From Bacilli bacterium (GTDB lineage Bacteria; Bacillota_I; Bacilli_A; RFN20; CAG-288): 64,000 nucleotides of DNA. A program made the translations under genes and the position numbers. Each line of letters starts with the position of its first letter. The first letter of the stretch is position 1. The stretch covers positions 1-64,000 of the forward strand of contig JALCRV010000001.1 in NCBI GenBank assembly GCA_022652945.1, written 5' to 3'. Positions 52,724 to 61,272 of the stretch are shown one piece after another. Below the pieces are notes generated by a model, which was not told the DNA's origin, did not search any database, and saw nothing but the letters and a program-made list of their open reading frames with translations.

Positions 52724-52745
52724 AAAGCTGCCCACAGGCAGCTTT
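52724..52745 (-). terminator. Terminator of the M50-like gene
   Basis: AAAGCTGCC, loop CACA, GGCAGCTTT (52724-52745), with a minus-strand TTTTT tract. Confidence 0.88.
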
Positions 52746-52757
52746 AGGAAGTTAGAT

Positions 52758-54062
52758 TTAATATTCATCCTGATCGGAAGGAGAAGTATCTTCCTTTTTC
52801 TTTTCCTTAGCTTCTTTAGCTTTCTTAGCTAAGTCGGCTTCGGAGATATTCTCGACTTTCCAATCCGGATGAGCGGTGCGGATACGGCTTAAGGAGGCGT
52901 TAACTAAGCTGATGTCTTTCAAGACTCTCTTAGTCTCACCTAAATTCCCGACCGCTGTCTTGAAATCATCGATCGAAGCGTTAAGTTCATCAAGGGAGTT
53001 ATCTAATAAACCAGAGATAAGGACTTCGTTGCGATAGGCAGAAATCGAAGGATGATAGTCGGAAGAGGATTTGATCTTTTTATCTAAAGAGATGATAAGC
53101 TTTTCGCCTTCCGCGGTACGCCCGTGGGAAAGAAGCAAATACAACTCTTCAGAGAGACCTTCGCAGCGAATAGTATCGTTAAGGTAAACATCGTTTTCCT
53201 GAATCAACTCAACCGTATGCAGGGCTTCCTGATACGCCCCGTCATAAACCTGGGAATGCAATAGACTCAACAGCGTCAGAGGTTTAGTGCGGGAATTATC
53301 GTAAGAATCGTATTTGATCGGGTCGGTGAACAGACCATTGATATCTCTTCTGGCCGCAATCAGATATTCGTTATAAGCTTTTCTTTCTTCATCTTTAGAA
53401 GTAAGGATCAAAAGGTACATATCGTTAGGGACATCGAGTTTGCATGGGAACATCTCGTAGAAAACCACCAAAGCTCCAAAGGCAGCTCCAAAGCGGAGGC
53501 AGAAAGCAAAATTCCCGGAAATGCCGCTGAGGAAGGATAAACCGATTTCAATGGCGGCACCGATAATATAAACCAGAAGTCCACCGAGGAACATTTTCTT
53601 CGGCTTAGCCTCGACATTATCATTTTTCGGAGCGTAGTTAATATGGAATTCAAGAATATCAGCTCCGTGGAAGGAGAACTTTGCTTCTCCGTTATTAATA
53701 ATGAACTGAAGACCGAGGAACTCAATCCTGGAAATCTCGTAACCAGCGCTTAAAGCGAAGATAATCTTCCCTAAATTATAGAAAAAGAGACCAGCGAGCA
53801 AGGAAAGGAAGATGGCCAGCAAGACGTAGCCGGTGCCGATCGTCACTTCCTTCTGTAAAGCATACCCGATGCCAAAAGCGCCTAATCCGATTACTATCAT
53901 CATCGGCCAAGACATATTGACATCGAGATAATGTCTAGGCGATTTAGTGAAACGAGCTCTGGTTTCCTTAGAACGTTTATCCAGCAGTTTATCTACATCG
54001 ATGGGTTTAGGTTCTTCGGAAGCGGCTTTATACGCCGGTTTTTCTTCATTGTTTTCGTCCAT
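52758..54062 (-). CDS. M50-like membrane pseudoprotease with C-terminal helical repeat domain
   Basis: Charged N-terminal 50 residues are followed by four membrane segments (about 51-69, 76-98, 158-178, 186-204). Around residue 94 the sequence FYNLGKIIFALSAGYEISRIE has the setting of the M50 HExxH motif (FHELGHLIFALLAGY type), but His-Glu-His are replaced by Tyr95, Asn96 and Lys99. The second M50 motif is recognisable as FPCKLDVPNDMYLLI (205-219; NDG becomes NDM). The remaining 200 residues are helical and cytoplasmic, resembling TPR-like repeats, with a Lys/Glu tail. It is predicted to be catalytically dead. Binding of membrane substrates or partner proteins is a possible role. Confidence 0.7.
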   Translation of the reverse strand: MDENNEEKPAYKAASEEPKPIDVDKLLDKRSKETRARFTKSPRHYLDVNMSWPMMIVIGLGAFGIGYALQKEVTIGTGYVLLAIFLSLLAGLFFYNLGKIIFALSAGYEISRIEFLGLQFIINNGEAKFSFHGADILEFHINYAPKNDNVEAKPKKMFLGGLLVYIIGAAIEIGLSFLSGISGNFAFCLRFGAAFGALVVFYEMFPCKLDVPNDMYLLILTSKDEERKAYNEYLIAARRDINGLFTDPIKYDSYDNSRTKPLTLLSLLHSQVYDGAYQEALHTVELIQENDVYLNDTIRCEGLSEELYLLLSHGRTAEGEKLIISLDKKIKSSSDYHPSISAYRNEVLISGLLDNSLDELNASIDDFKTAVGNLGETKRVLKDISLVNASLSRIRTAHPDWKVENISEADLAKKAKEAKEKKKEDTSPSDQDEY

Positions 54063-54107
54063 TTTTTTAATGCCTTTCTAAATATAAGGAAAGTATACTA
54101 CAAAAAA

Positions 54108-55190
54108 TTATACCTTTAATTTTGCAATATAAGTAGCCTTTTCATCTTCCTTGATTCCGACCTCGGTCATATCGTGAGGAAGCGGCAAGGAATCGAGATA
54201 TTGCCTAAAGCAAGAAATCGCTCCGTCAGCGCTATCTCCTTCCTCTTGGAAGACGAATTCACCGAACTTGTAGATTTTATTATGCAGTTCGACTTTATTG
54301 ACTCTTAAGAACTCCGGCAGGAGGAAGCGCAGACCTAAGCCGTGAGCTAAGGAAGGATTCTTTCCCGACATCTGATGCTCAACTGCATGGCAGGGGAAAC
54401 GCATCTTCTTTCCAAAGCTAGTCCAGCCGTTATGAGAAACGGTGGAGGCAATCATCATCGAACGTCTCGCGGCGTAATCCGAAGGATTTTTAAGTAAAAC
54501 AGGGGTGATTTCTACGATATCCTTGATTACCGAAAGAGCAAGTAAATCGCACATCTCGTAATCCGAAGAGGGGGAGAAATATCTCTCGAAAGAATGAGAG
54601 ATGATATCGACTAAACCGCAGGAAGTCTGGAATAAAGAGACTGAAGCGGTAAGCGAAGGATCTTCAATCGAAAATGTCGGACGGTTATGGATATCGTTAA
54701 AGCCACCTTTGAAGCCTGTGGCATATTCTGACATCACGCAGGAGTCTGACATTTCTGAACCAGCCGCGGAGATGGTTAAGATTACTCCTAAAGGCAAAGA
54801 CTTACTGGGTTTAGCAAGCTTTTTATTGAAATCCAAAGGATCCCTAGGATAGAAATAACTAGAGGCTAAGGATTTAGCGGTATCGATCACTGAACCCCCG
54901 CCGACCGCCAGAATCATATCCGGATTAAAAGTTTTCACCTCGGGAAGAATCGCACGGACAAACTCAATCTCCGGGTTAGGCTTGACCCCGCCCTTTTCGA
55001 TAAACTCGATCTGATTGTCTTTCAACGACTTTAGGAGGATAGGATAATTGCCTGATTCTTTTAAGGATTTTCCTCCGTAGATTAAGACGACGCGTTTATA
55101 GCCTTCTTTTTTTATAATCTCACCAGCTTTGGCCATCGCGTCGGATACGAAGTAAATACCCGTCGGGCATTTATAATAAAGATCTTCCAT
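54108..55190 (-). CDS. Iron-containing alcohol dehydrogenase
   Basis: Group III alcohol dehydrogenase, NAD(P)-dependent. GGGSVIDTAKSLA binds the nucleotide; metal ligands are in GLVDIISHSFERY (Asp, His), CHAVEHQMSG (His) and AHGLGLRF (His). At 360 residues it is some 25 shorter than usual, mainly at the C-terminus. SD AGGAGG precedes the ATG. A second family member is encoded at 56648-57817 on the other strand. Confidence 0.92.
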   Translation of the reverse strand: MEDLYYKCPTGIYFVSDAMAKAGEIIKKEGYKRVVLIYGGKSLKESGNYPILLKSLKDNQIEFIEKGGVKPNPEIEFVRAILPEVKTFNPDMILAVGGGSVIDTAKSLASSYFYPRDPLDFNKKLAKPSKSLPLGVILTISAAGSEMSDSCVMSEYATGFKGGFNDIHNRPTFSIEDPSLTASVSLFQTSCGLVDIISHSFERYFSPSSDYEMCDLLALSVIKDIVEITPVLLKNPSDYAARRSMMIASTVSHNGWTSFGKKMRFPCHAVEHQMSGKNPSLAHGLGLRFLLPEFLRVNKVELHNKIYKFGEFVFQEEGDSADGAISCFRQYLDSLPLPHDMTEVGIKEDEKATYIAKLKV

Positions 55191-55329
55191 TTGGCTTTTC
55201 CTCCTAGAATAAATTTATGGTAGCACTTTTTAACGCTTTTTCTCACCTTTAATGCATTTAAGAAAGGAAGATGGGATATTGCTTTCTAGTTATCGAATGC
55301 ACAAAAATGTAAATAGTTAAGAAAAATCG

Positions 55330-55358
55330 TTATCAACCCTTAGAAAATATGCAATAAT
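55330..55358 (+). promoter_or_regulatory. Promoter of the aminopeptidase-alcohol dehydrogenase-plsX run
   Basis: TTATCA (55330-55335), 17 nt, AATAAT (55353-55358), with TGC before the -10. Confidence 0.55.
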
Positions 55359-55396
55359 GAACGGGAAGACCGCATTACAAAACGGTGGAGGTTTTT

Positions 55397-56635
55397 ATGA
55401 AAAAAGCGAAGATGATGAAAAAATACGCGAAGTTAATCGCGGAGATTGGAATCGGAGCCAACCCCAAGCAGGATGTAATTATCCGCGCTCCGGCTGAAGC
55501 TTATCAATTCGTCCGTTATTTGGCTCTTGAATTATATAATTCCAAAGCCCGGAGCGTTACCGCTGATTTCTCAGATGGTCCTTTAACCAAAGAGACTCTG
55601 ATGCATGTGGCTCCTTCTAGGCTTGATATCATCCCTGATTGGGAAATTGCTAAAGAGAAGGAAAGAGTTGATAAAAACTTCGCCAGGATTACCTTAGTCG
55701 GCGAAGATCCCGCTTTGTTTCGCTCTGTCAGCGGCGATCGTCTTATCAGAAGAAACAAGGCTCTCACCGAAGCCTTCTCTCCTTTGAAAAAAGCTTATAA
55801 CGAAAATCAACTCGCTTGGTGCATCGCTGCAGTGCCGACCAAGGCTTGGGCTAAGAAAGTATTCCCAAAGCTTTCTCCGACTCAAGCGATGATCAAACTC
55901 TGGGCTTCGATTTATCAGGCCTGCTATGTCGAAGAGGATAACGATCCTTCCCAAGCCTGGAAAAAGCATATCGAAACCTTAGCGAATCACGCTTCTTATT
56001 TGAATTCTTTGAACTTGAAAGCCTTGCATTACACTAATAAATTAGGAACGGATCTGACAGTCGGCTTAGCTAAAGGACATCAGTGGTGCTCCGCCCAAGC
56101 CCTTCAGACCAGACTTGGCACTTACTTCGTCCCTAATATCCCGACCGAGGAAATCTTCACAATGCCTGATCGCAGAAATATCTATGGTAAGGTAGTCGCT
56201 TCCCGTCCGCTTTCCGCCCAAGGGGTCATCATCGATGGCTTCTGGATGGAATTCCAGAATGGCAAAGTTGTCGATTTCGCCGCTAAAACAGGCTTGGAAA
56301 AACTATCAGAGATCATCCATTACGATGAGAATTCATCTTCTTTAGGTGAAGCGGCACTAGTTCCGTTCGATTCTCCGATTTCTAAACAGAACATCATCTA
56401 TCAGGAAACGCTTTTCGATGAAAATGCCTCCTGCCATCTAGCTCTCGGTTTCTCCTTCAAAGAGAACTTAAAAGGCTCTGAAAAGATGAGCGACGAAGAA
56501 GTCTTTGAAAAGGGTGGCAACCAGTCGAAAGTACACGTCGACTTCATGATTGGAACCGAAGATCTGAAGATCGATGGCATTAAAGAAGATGGAAGCATCG
56601 TTCCCATCTTTGTCAAAGGCAATTTTGTTTTCTAA
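55397..56635 (+). CDS. M29-family metalloaminopeptidase
   Basis: The start is the ATG at 55397 with GGTGGAGG 6 nt upstream; the GTG at 55385 lies in the RBS. The 412-residue length is typical. Segments RAPAEAYQFVRYLALELYN, TMPDRRNIYGKVVASRPLS, LGEAALVPFDSPIS and NQSKVHVDFMIGTEDLKIDG hold the conserved Glu, His and Asp metal ligands. It would trim N-terminal residues from peptides in the cytoplasm. The iron alcohol dehydrogenase follows after 12 nt. Confidence 0.92.
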   Translation: MKKAKMMKKYAKLIAEIGIGANPKQDVIIRAPAEAYQFVRYLALELYNSKARSVTADFSDGPLTKETLMHVAPSRLDIIPDWEIAKEKERVDKNFARITLVGEDPALFRSVSGDRLIRRNKALTEAFSPLKKAYNENQLAWCIAAVPTKAWAKKVFPKLSPTQAMIKLWASIYQACYVEEDNDPSQAWKKHIETLANHASYLNSLNLKALHYTNKLGTDLTVGLAKGHQWCSAQALQTRLGTYFVPNIPTEEIFTMPDRRNIYGKVVASRPLSAQGVIIDGFWMEFQNGKVVDFAAKTGLEKLSEIIHYDENSSSLGEAALVPFDSPISKQNIIYQETLFDENASCHLALGFSFKENLKGSEKMSDEEVFEKGGNQSKVHVDFMIGTEDLKIDGIKEDGSIVPIFVKGNFVF

Positions 56636-56647
56636 AGAGGCTTAACA

Positions 56648-57817
56648 ATGGATGATTTTACATATCAGAATGGAGTAAAAATCCGTTTTGGGCAAGGAAT
56701 CGTCAGGGATCTTGGCCACGAGGTCGGTTCTTATTCCGACCGGGCCTTGATTGTTTTCGGTGGCAAATCATCCAGACTGAACGGCTCATATGACGATGTG
56801 ATTTCTTCTCTTACGGAGCATCATATTTTCCATTGGGAATTAGAAGGGGTTAAGCCTAACCCGGTTATCTCAAAAGTCAGGGAAGGAATCGAGATTTGCC
56901 GGAAAAACTCGATTGGAGCAATCATTGCCATCGGTGGTGGTTCCGCCATCGATACGGCTAAAATCATCGCTGCTGGAGTTAACTATGGAAAAGATCCTTG
57001 GGATTTTTTTGCCAAGAAAGATAGCATCGATTCTGCTCTGCCGCTATTTACTGTGTTGACTATTGCAGCAGCCGGTTCCGAATTCAATAAGTGGGCAGTT
57101 ATCACCAACGATGCTACCGGCGAGAAAAAGGATTGCGGATCTGACTTCCTGCTTCCAAAAGTCACTTTTGAGGATCCTAAATACTCATTTTCAGTCGGAC
57201 CTAAACAAACTGCTGCCGGAACAGCAGATATCACTTCTCACATCATGGAGAACTATTTCGGTGATAAAAAAGGCAGTTACGTTCAGGATAGATTAGCGGA
57301 AGCCCTTCTGAAAACTTGTATCCATTACGGCCCAATCGCTTTCAAAAAGCCGAACGATTATGAAGCGAGAGCTAACTTAATGTTCGTCTCTTCTTTACCA
57401 GAATCCGGTCTACTAAACAGCGGGCATTCTTATGACTTTGTCGTTCATCCTCTAGAACATCCTTTATCAGGGATGTACGATATTACACACGGTGTGGGCT
57501 TAGCAATCCTTACTCCGGTTTATTATGAATACGTTCTAAATAAAAAGACCCTGCAGAAGTTCGTCCAATTCGCTACCGGAGTCTTTAATATCTCTTTGGA
57601 AGGCAAGAGTGAAATGGAAGTAGCTAAAGCCGGAATCCAAGCCCTTAGAGATTTTTATAAATCCATGGGGCTTCCTTCGACTTTAAGGGAAATCGGAGTT
57701 AAGAACGATAAGTTTGCCTTGCTGGCCGACCAGGCTTTAGATGGAAAAAGCACATTAGGGGCTTTTTGTCCGCTTTCTAAAACGGATATTATAAATATAT
57801 ATAAATCAGCTTATTAA
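56648..57817 (+). CDS. Iron-containing alcohol dehydrogenase (butanol-dehydrogenase-like)
   Basis: The 389-residue protein has GGGSAIDTAKIIA for NAD(P), and ligands in AGTADITSHIMENY (Asp, His), HPLEHPLSG (His) and DITHGVGLAIL (His). Start YQNGVKIRFGQGIV is typical of BDH/YugJ enzymes, which use NADPH and reduce aldehydes. It lies between the aminopeptidase and plsX on one strand with short gaps, so it may be transcribed with the housekeeping run. Confidence 0.94.
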   Translation: MDDFTYQNGVKIRFGQGIVRDLGHEVGSYSDRALIVFGGKSSRLNGSYDDVISSLTEHHIFHWELEGVKPNPVISKVREGIEICRKNSIGAIIAIGGGSAIDTAKIIAAGVNYGKDPWDFFAKKDSIDSALPLFTVLTIAAAGSEFNKWAVITNDATGEKKDCGSDFLLPKVTFEDPKYSFSVGPKQTAAGTADITSHIMENYFGDKKGSYVQDRLAEALLKTCIHYGPIAFKKPNDYEARANLMFVSSLPESGLLNSGHSYDFVVHPLEHPLSGMYDITHGVGLAILTPVYYEYVLNKKTLQKFVQFATGVFNISLEGKSEMEVAKAGIQALRDFYKSMGLPSTLREIGVKNDKFALLADQALDGKSTLGAFCPLSKTDIINIYKSAY

Positions 57818-57830
57818 GGAGGAAGACATT

Positions 57831-58832
57831 ATGGTCACTATCGCCGTCGATATGATGGGCTCGGATTTGGGCCCGGAAGAACTGGCTAACGGAGTAGTCA
57901 ATTATCTTCACATTAATCCAGAAGTAGAATTCATTTGCTTTGGCGATGAATCAAGGCTGATTTACCTTAAAGGATTAGATAGAGTCAAAATCGTCAATAC
58001 TACCCAAGTCGTCCCGATGGAAACTGATGTCTTGGGCTTCTTAAGACTGAAAGACTCTTCGATGTACAAAGCCATCCAAGCCGTTAAATCGGGTGAGGCA
58101 CAAGGCATCGTGACCGCTGGCTCCACCGGCGGATTCCTGACCGGTTCCACTCTATTGTTAAAGAATATTCCTGGCGTCCAAAGAGCCGGATTCTGTTCTC
58201 CGTTCCCTACGATTGTTAAGAATAAACCGGTCCTGATCCTTGATATAGGGGCTTCTAACCAGAATACCGCTCAAGAATTAGTCGGTTTCGCCAAGCTGGG
58301 CTCTATCTATTCAAAGCTGTTTTTCGATGTTAAGAATCCTAAAGTCCAGTTACTCTGCAACGGAGTAGAGGAAGGGAAAGGCCTTGAAGAAACAAAAGGT
58401 GCCTATAAGATTCTTAAGGAAATGCATTCGGATGAATTCGATTTCGAAGGAAACATCGAACCCCGCGATGTCCTTAACGGCGACTGCGATGTTGTCGTGA
58501 CCACCGGATATCCTGGCAATGTCTTCTTAAAGTCCACCGAAGGGGCAGCTCAGATGATGGGTGCTCTAATGAAGAAAGCCTTTAAAAAGAACCTCTGGAC
58601 CAAGATTGGTTATTTATTCGCCAAGAAGGGCTTCGATGAGCTGAAAGAAACCATGGATTACAAGAAAACCGGCGGAGCAATTCTCCTCGGTATTAACGGC
58701 GTTGCTGTTAAGACCCACGGAAATTCCAATGCCTATTTCTTCTATTATTCCTTAGATTTAGTCTTCCGCATGGTGAAGAGCGGAATTGTTCAGAAGATCG
58801 AAGAGTCTTTTAAAGACGAAGGAAAGAAGTAA
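57831..58832 (+). CDS. plsX: Phosphate acyltransferase PlsX
   Basis: PlsX converts acyl-ACP to acyl-phosphate for phospholipid synthesis, at the membrane surface. Diagnostic segments: MVTIAVDMMGSDLGPEE, GIVTAGSTGGFLTGSTLLL, PVLILDIGASNQNT and DVVVTTGYPGNV. SD GGAGGAAG precedes the ATG. It lies directly before rnc, as in many Bacillota; the fab genes that often lie between are absent. The usual Gly-Asn-rich motif reads GASNQNT here. Confidence 0.96.
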   Translation: MVTIAVDMMGSDLGPEELANGVVNYLHINPEVEFICFGDESRLIYLKGLDRVKIVNTTQVVPMETDVLGFLRLKDSSMYKAIQAVKSGEAQGIVTAGSTGGFLTGSTLLLKNIPGVQRAGFCSPFPTIVKNKPVLILDIGASNQNTAQELVGFAKLGSIYSKLFFDVKNPKVQLLCNGVEEGKGLEETKGAYKILKEMHSDEFDFEGNIEPRDVLNGDCDVVVTTGYPGNVFLKSTEGAAQMMGALMKKAFKKNLWTKIGYLFAKKGFDELKETMDYKKTGGAILLGINGVAVKTHGNSNAYFFYYSLDLVFRMVKSGIVQKIEESFKDEGKK

Positions 58833-58836
58833 TAAA

Positions 58837-59532
58837 ATGCCAGCCAAGGATTTTCACGATTTACTTAAATCATTAAATATCAATTATAAAGACGACTCAT
58901 TGTATGAGGCCGCTTTTACTCATGCCTCTTACTACAATGAAAATCGTGATACCTGCAAAGCCGATTACGATCGTTTGGAGTTTATCGGTGATGCCGTCCT
59001 TGATCTAATCGTTGCGGATTTGGTCTACCGTCGTTTCCCTGAGATGAATTCTGGCGATCTTTCTAAATGCCGTGCTTCTTTAGTAAGAGGGGCAACACTT
59101 TCTTCCTTTTCAAACAGAATCGGCTTAGCTAATTACATCAGAGTCTCGAAAGGGGAAGAAAAATCCGGCCCGATTAAAGCTAACATCATGGAAGATTGCT
59201 TTGAAGCTTTTATCGGGGCTTATTATCTTGATAATCATGAGGACTTCAAGTTAACTTGGAAACTCGTTAATTCTTTCTTCGCTGATCCGATTGAGCATTA
59301 CGAAGTATATGAAGTCTTCGATTATAAATCTAAGCTGCAGGAGATGCTGCAGGCTGACGTCAAAGGTGACATCATTTATCAAACCGTCAAAGAAACCGGT
59401 TCTCCTAATGACAAATGTTTTGAAGTTGAAGTATCCTGTAACGGTATCGTTCTCGGTAACGGACAAGGAACTTCAAAGAAAAGAGCTGAACAAGAAGCGG
59501 CTAAGAATGCAATTGAAAAGAGGGTTGTCTAA
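58837..59532 (+). CDS. rnc: Ribonuclease III
   Basis: Cleaves double-stranded RNA, including rRNA precursors and antisense duplexes. The start is the ATG at 58837, 4 nt after plsX; earlier in-frame codons lie within plsX. The catalytic signature is YDRLEFIGDAVLDLIVADLV, the second acidic site EDCFEAFIGAYYLD, and a double-stranded-RNA-binding domain follows (about 155-231). The ftsY start codon abuts its stop (TAAATG). Confidence 0.97.
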   Translation: MPAKDFHDLLKSLNINYKDDSLYEAAFTHASYYNENRDTCKADYDRLEFIGDAVLDLIVADLVYRRFPEMNSGDLSKCRASLVRGATLSSFSNRIGLANYIRVSKGEEKSGPIKANIMEDCFEAFIGAYYLDNHEDFKLTWKLVNSFFADPIEHYEVYEVFDYKSKLQEMLQADVKGDIIYQTVKETGSPNDKCFEVEVSCNGIVLGNGQGTSKKRAEQEAAKNAIEKRVV

Positions 59533-60666
59533 ATGGGATTAATCGATTACCTGAAGAAAAAGTTTGGAAAGAATAAATCTGAAAATGAAGTCAAAGAAGA
59601 ACAGACAACCACGAATGATAGTCAAAAGGTTGCTTCTTTAGAAAACTCCAATGTAAAACCGGAAAATAATAATAGCACTGCAGTTGTCTCCAATGTCGAA
59701 AAGCCTGTAGAGTCAGCTGATGGAAAGCAGAAAGAAAACCAAGAGTCATATGTCAGAGGAATGCAAAAAGCCCACCATGGGTTTATGTATCGCCTGAAAT
59801 CTTTGGCATCCATTTTCCACAAAGTCAATGACGAGTACTTTGATGATCTTGAGGAGATTTTAATCGAAGCTGATGTCGGAGCAGACCTGACATTCAAAAT
59901 CATCGACGAGGCTAAAAAAGAAGCGAAGATTGAAAAGATCGATGCTCCTGAAGAAATCAACAAATTAGTTATCGAAAAAATGTTCGAAGGTTATCAAAGC
60001 GCCGGTAATAAGGTGGATGCGGATTTAGCTTTCGTCAAAGAAGGCCCGACCGTATTGCTGATCGTCGGAGTTAACGGGGGTGGCAAGACCACAACGATTG
60101 CCAAGCTTTCTAAGCGATATAAAGATGCAGGGAAAAAGATTCTTCTTGTTGCTGCTGATACTTTCCGCGCTGGAGCTGTTGAGCAACTTGGGGTCTGGGC
60201 TCAAAGAATCGGAGTTGATATTTTAACCGGACCGGAAGGTTCCGATCCCTCTTCCCTTTGCTATGACGGGTTAACTAAAGCGGTGAAAGAAAAGTACGAC
60301 TTAGTTATCGTCGATACTGCAGGACGTCTGCAAAATAAAGTCAACTTGATGAATGAATTGGCAAAGATGAGAAGGGTCATGACGAAGGTTATCCCTTCCG
60401 CTCCGCACGAATCCTTTTTGATTATCGATGCCAATACTGGGCAGAACGGAATCGAACAAGCCCAGGTGTTTAAAGAAGCCACTCCTTTAACCGGAATTGT
60501 TATCACGAAGATGGATGGGACCTCCAAAGGCGGGATTATTTTAGCTATCCGCGATAAGCTTGGAATTCCAGTTCGTTTTATCGGCCTAGGTGAAGGGATG
60601 GATGACTTAAAGGAATTCGATCTTGATGATTACCTTTACGGGCTTCTGGTCGGGGAGGGAGACTGA
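59533..60666 (+). CDS. ftsY: Signal recognition particle receptor FtsY
   Basis: The 377-residue GTPase has a charged, Asn/Glu-rich N-terminal A domain (about 1-75) that associates with the membrane. NG domain motifs: G1 GVNGGGKTTT (the usual GVNGVGKTTT with Gly for Val), DTFRAGAVEQL, DTAGRL and TKMDGTSKGG. It pairs with Ffh for co-translational insertion of membrane proteins. The next start overlaps its stop (TGATG). Confidence 0.97.
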   Translation: MGLIDYLKKKFGKNKSENEVKEEQTTTNDSQKVASLENSNVKPENNNSTAVVSNVEKPVESADGKQKENQESYVRGMQKAHHGFMYRLKSLASIFHKVNDEYFDDLEEILIEADVGADLTFKIIDEAKKEAKIEKIDAPEEINKLVIEKMFEGYQSAGNKVDADLAFVKEGPTVLLIVGVNGGGKTTTIAKLSKRYKDAGKKILLVAADTFRAGAVEQLGVWAQRIGVDILTGPEGSDPSSLCYDGLTKAVKEKYDLVIVDTAGRLQNKVNLMNELAKMRRVMTKVIPSAPHESFLIIDANTGQNGIEQAQVFKEATPLTGIVITKMDGTSKGGIILAIRDKLGIPVRFIGLGEGMDDLKEFDLDDYLYGLLVGEGD

Positions 60667-60935
60667 TGCCTTTCAAGAATCAGCTTTGGGCCTTGGTCGT
60701 CTCAATGGTGGCTTATTCAGTCATCTGGTATTTAGTCGTCCTCTTTACAGGCTATACTTATTTAGCCTACCTGATCGCTGATATCTCCGGAGCCTTCCTT
60801 TATTCTTTTATCTATATACCTAACCAAGAGAAGCTTCACTTCTACTCTTCGAACATGTTCAATTATCTTTTCTCTACTTCTCTGATTTATTTCTTTGGTT
60901 TAAGTATCTTCTTTAAATTAATAGGACTGATATAA
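60666..60935 (+). CDS. Small membrane protein between ftsY and ylxM
   Basis: The 89-residue protein has three predicted membrane helices (about 7-28, 30-52, 64-86) and almost no charge. Its start overlaps the ftsY stop, and the ylxM start comes 1 nt after its stop, so it is part of the SRP operon. I do not recognise the family. Confidence 0.75.
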   Translation: MPFKNQLWALVVSMVAYSVIWYLVVLFTGYTYLAYLIADISGAFLYSFIYIPNQEKLHFYSSNMFNYLFSTSLIYFFGLSIFFKLIGLI

Positions 60936-60936
60936 A

Positions 60937-61272
60937 ATGGATGACTTTAAGAAAAGAGAAAGACTTAATAAACTGCTTTCTATCTACGGCAATGCACTAA
61001 GTCAGATTCAAAGGGAAAACCTCACCGCTTATTATTCTGATGATTTATCCTTAGCTGAAATCGCATCTAATCGTTCCGTCTCCCGTAACGCTGTCCATCT
61101 CTCGATCAAGAAAGGTGAAAAAGACCTTGAGAAAATGGAAAGCGAACTGCATATCTTAGAAAAGTCTGAATCTCTTCTTAGCAAAATCGAAGACCTAGCT
61201 GAAGAAAAGGACGACAAAGCCTTTAAAGAAAAAATAGAAACTATCAAGGAGGAATTGACTCATGGCATTTGA
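60937..61272 (+). CDS. ylxM: YlxM-type HTH protein
   Basis: The 111-residue protein has a sigma-region-4-like HTH (LSIYGNALSQIQRENLTAYY, DLSLAEIASNRSVSRNAVHLSIKKGEKDL), followed by a charged tail. YlxM is encoded next to ffh throughout Bacillota and stimulates SRP function in some species. It overlaps ffh by 11 nt. Confidence 0.9.
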   Translation: MDDFKKRERLNKLLSIYGNALSQIQRENLTAYYSDDLSLAEIASNRSVSRNAVHLSIKKGEKDLEKMESELHILEKSESLLSKIEDLAEEKDDKAFKEKIETIKEELTHGI

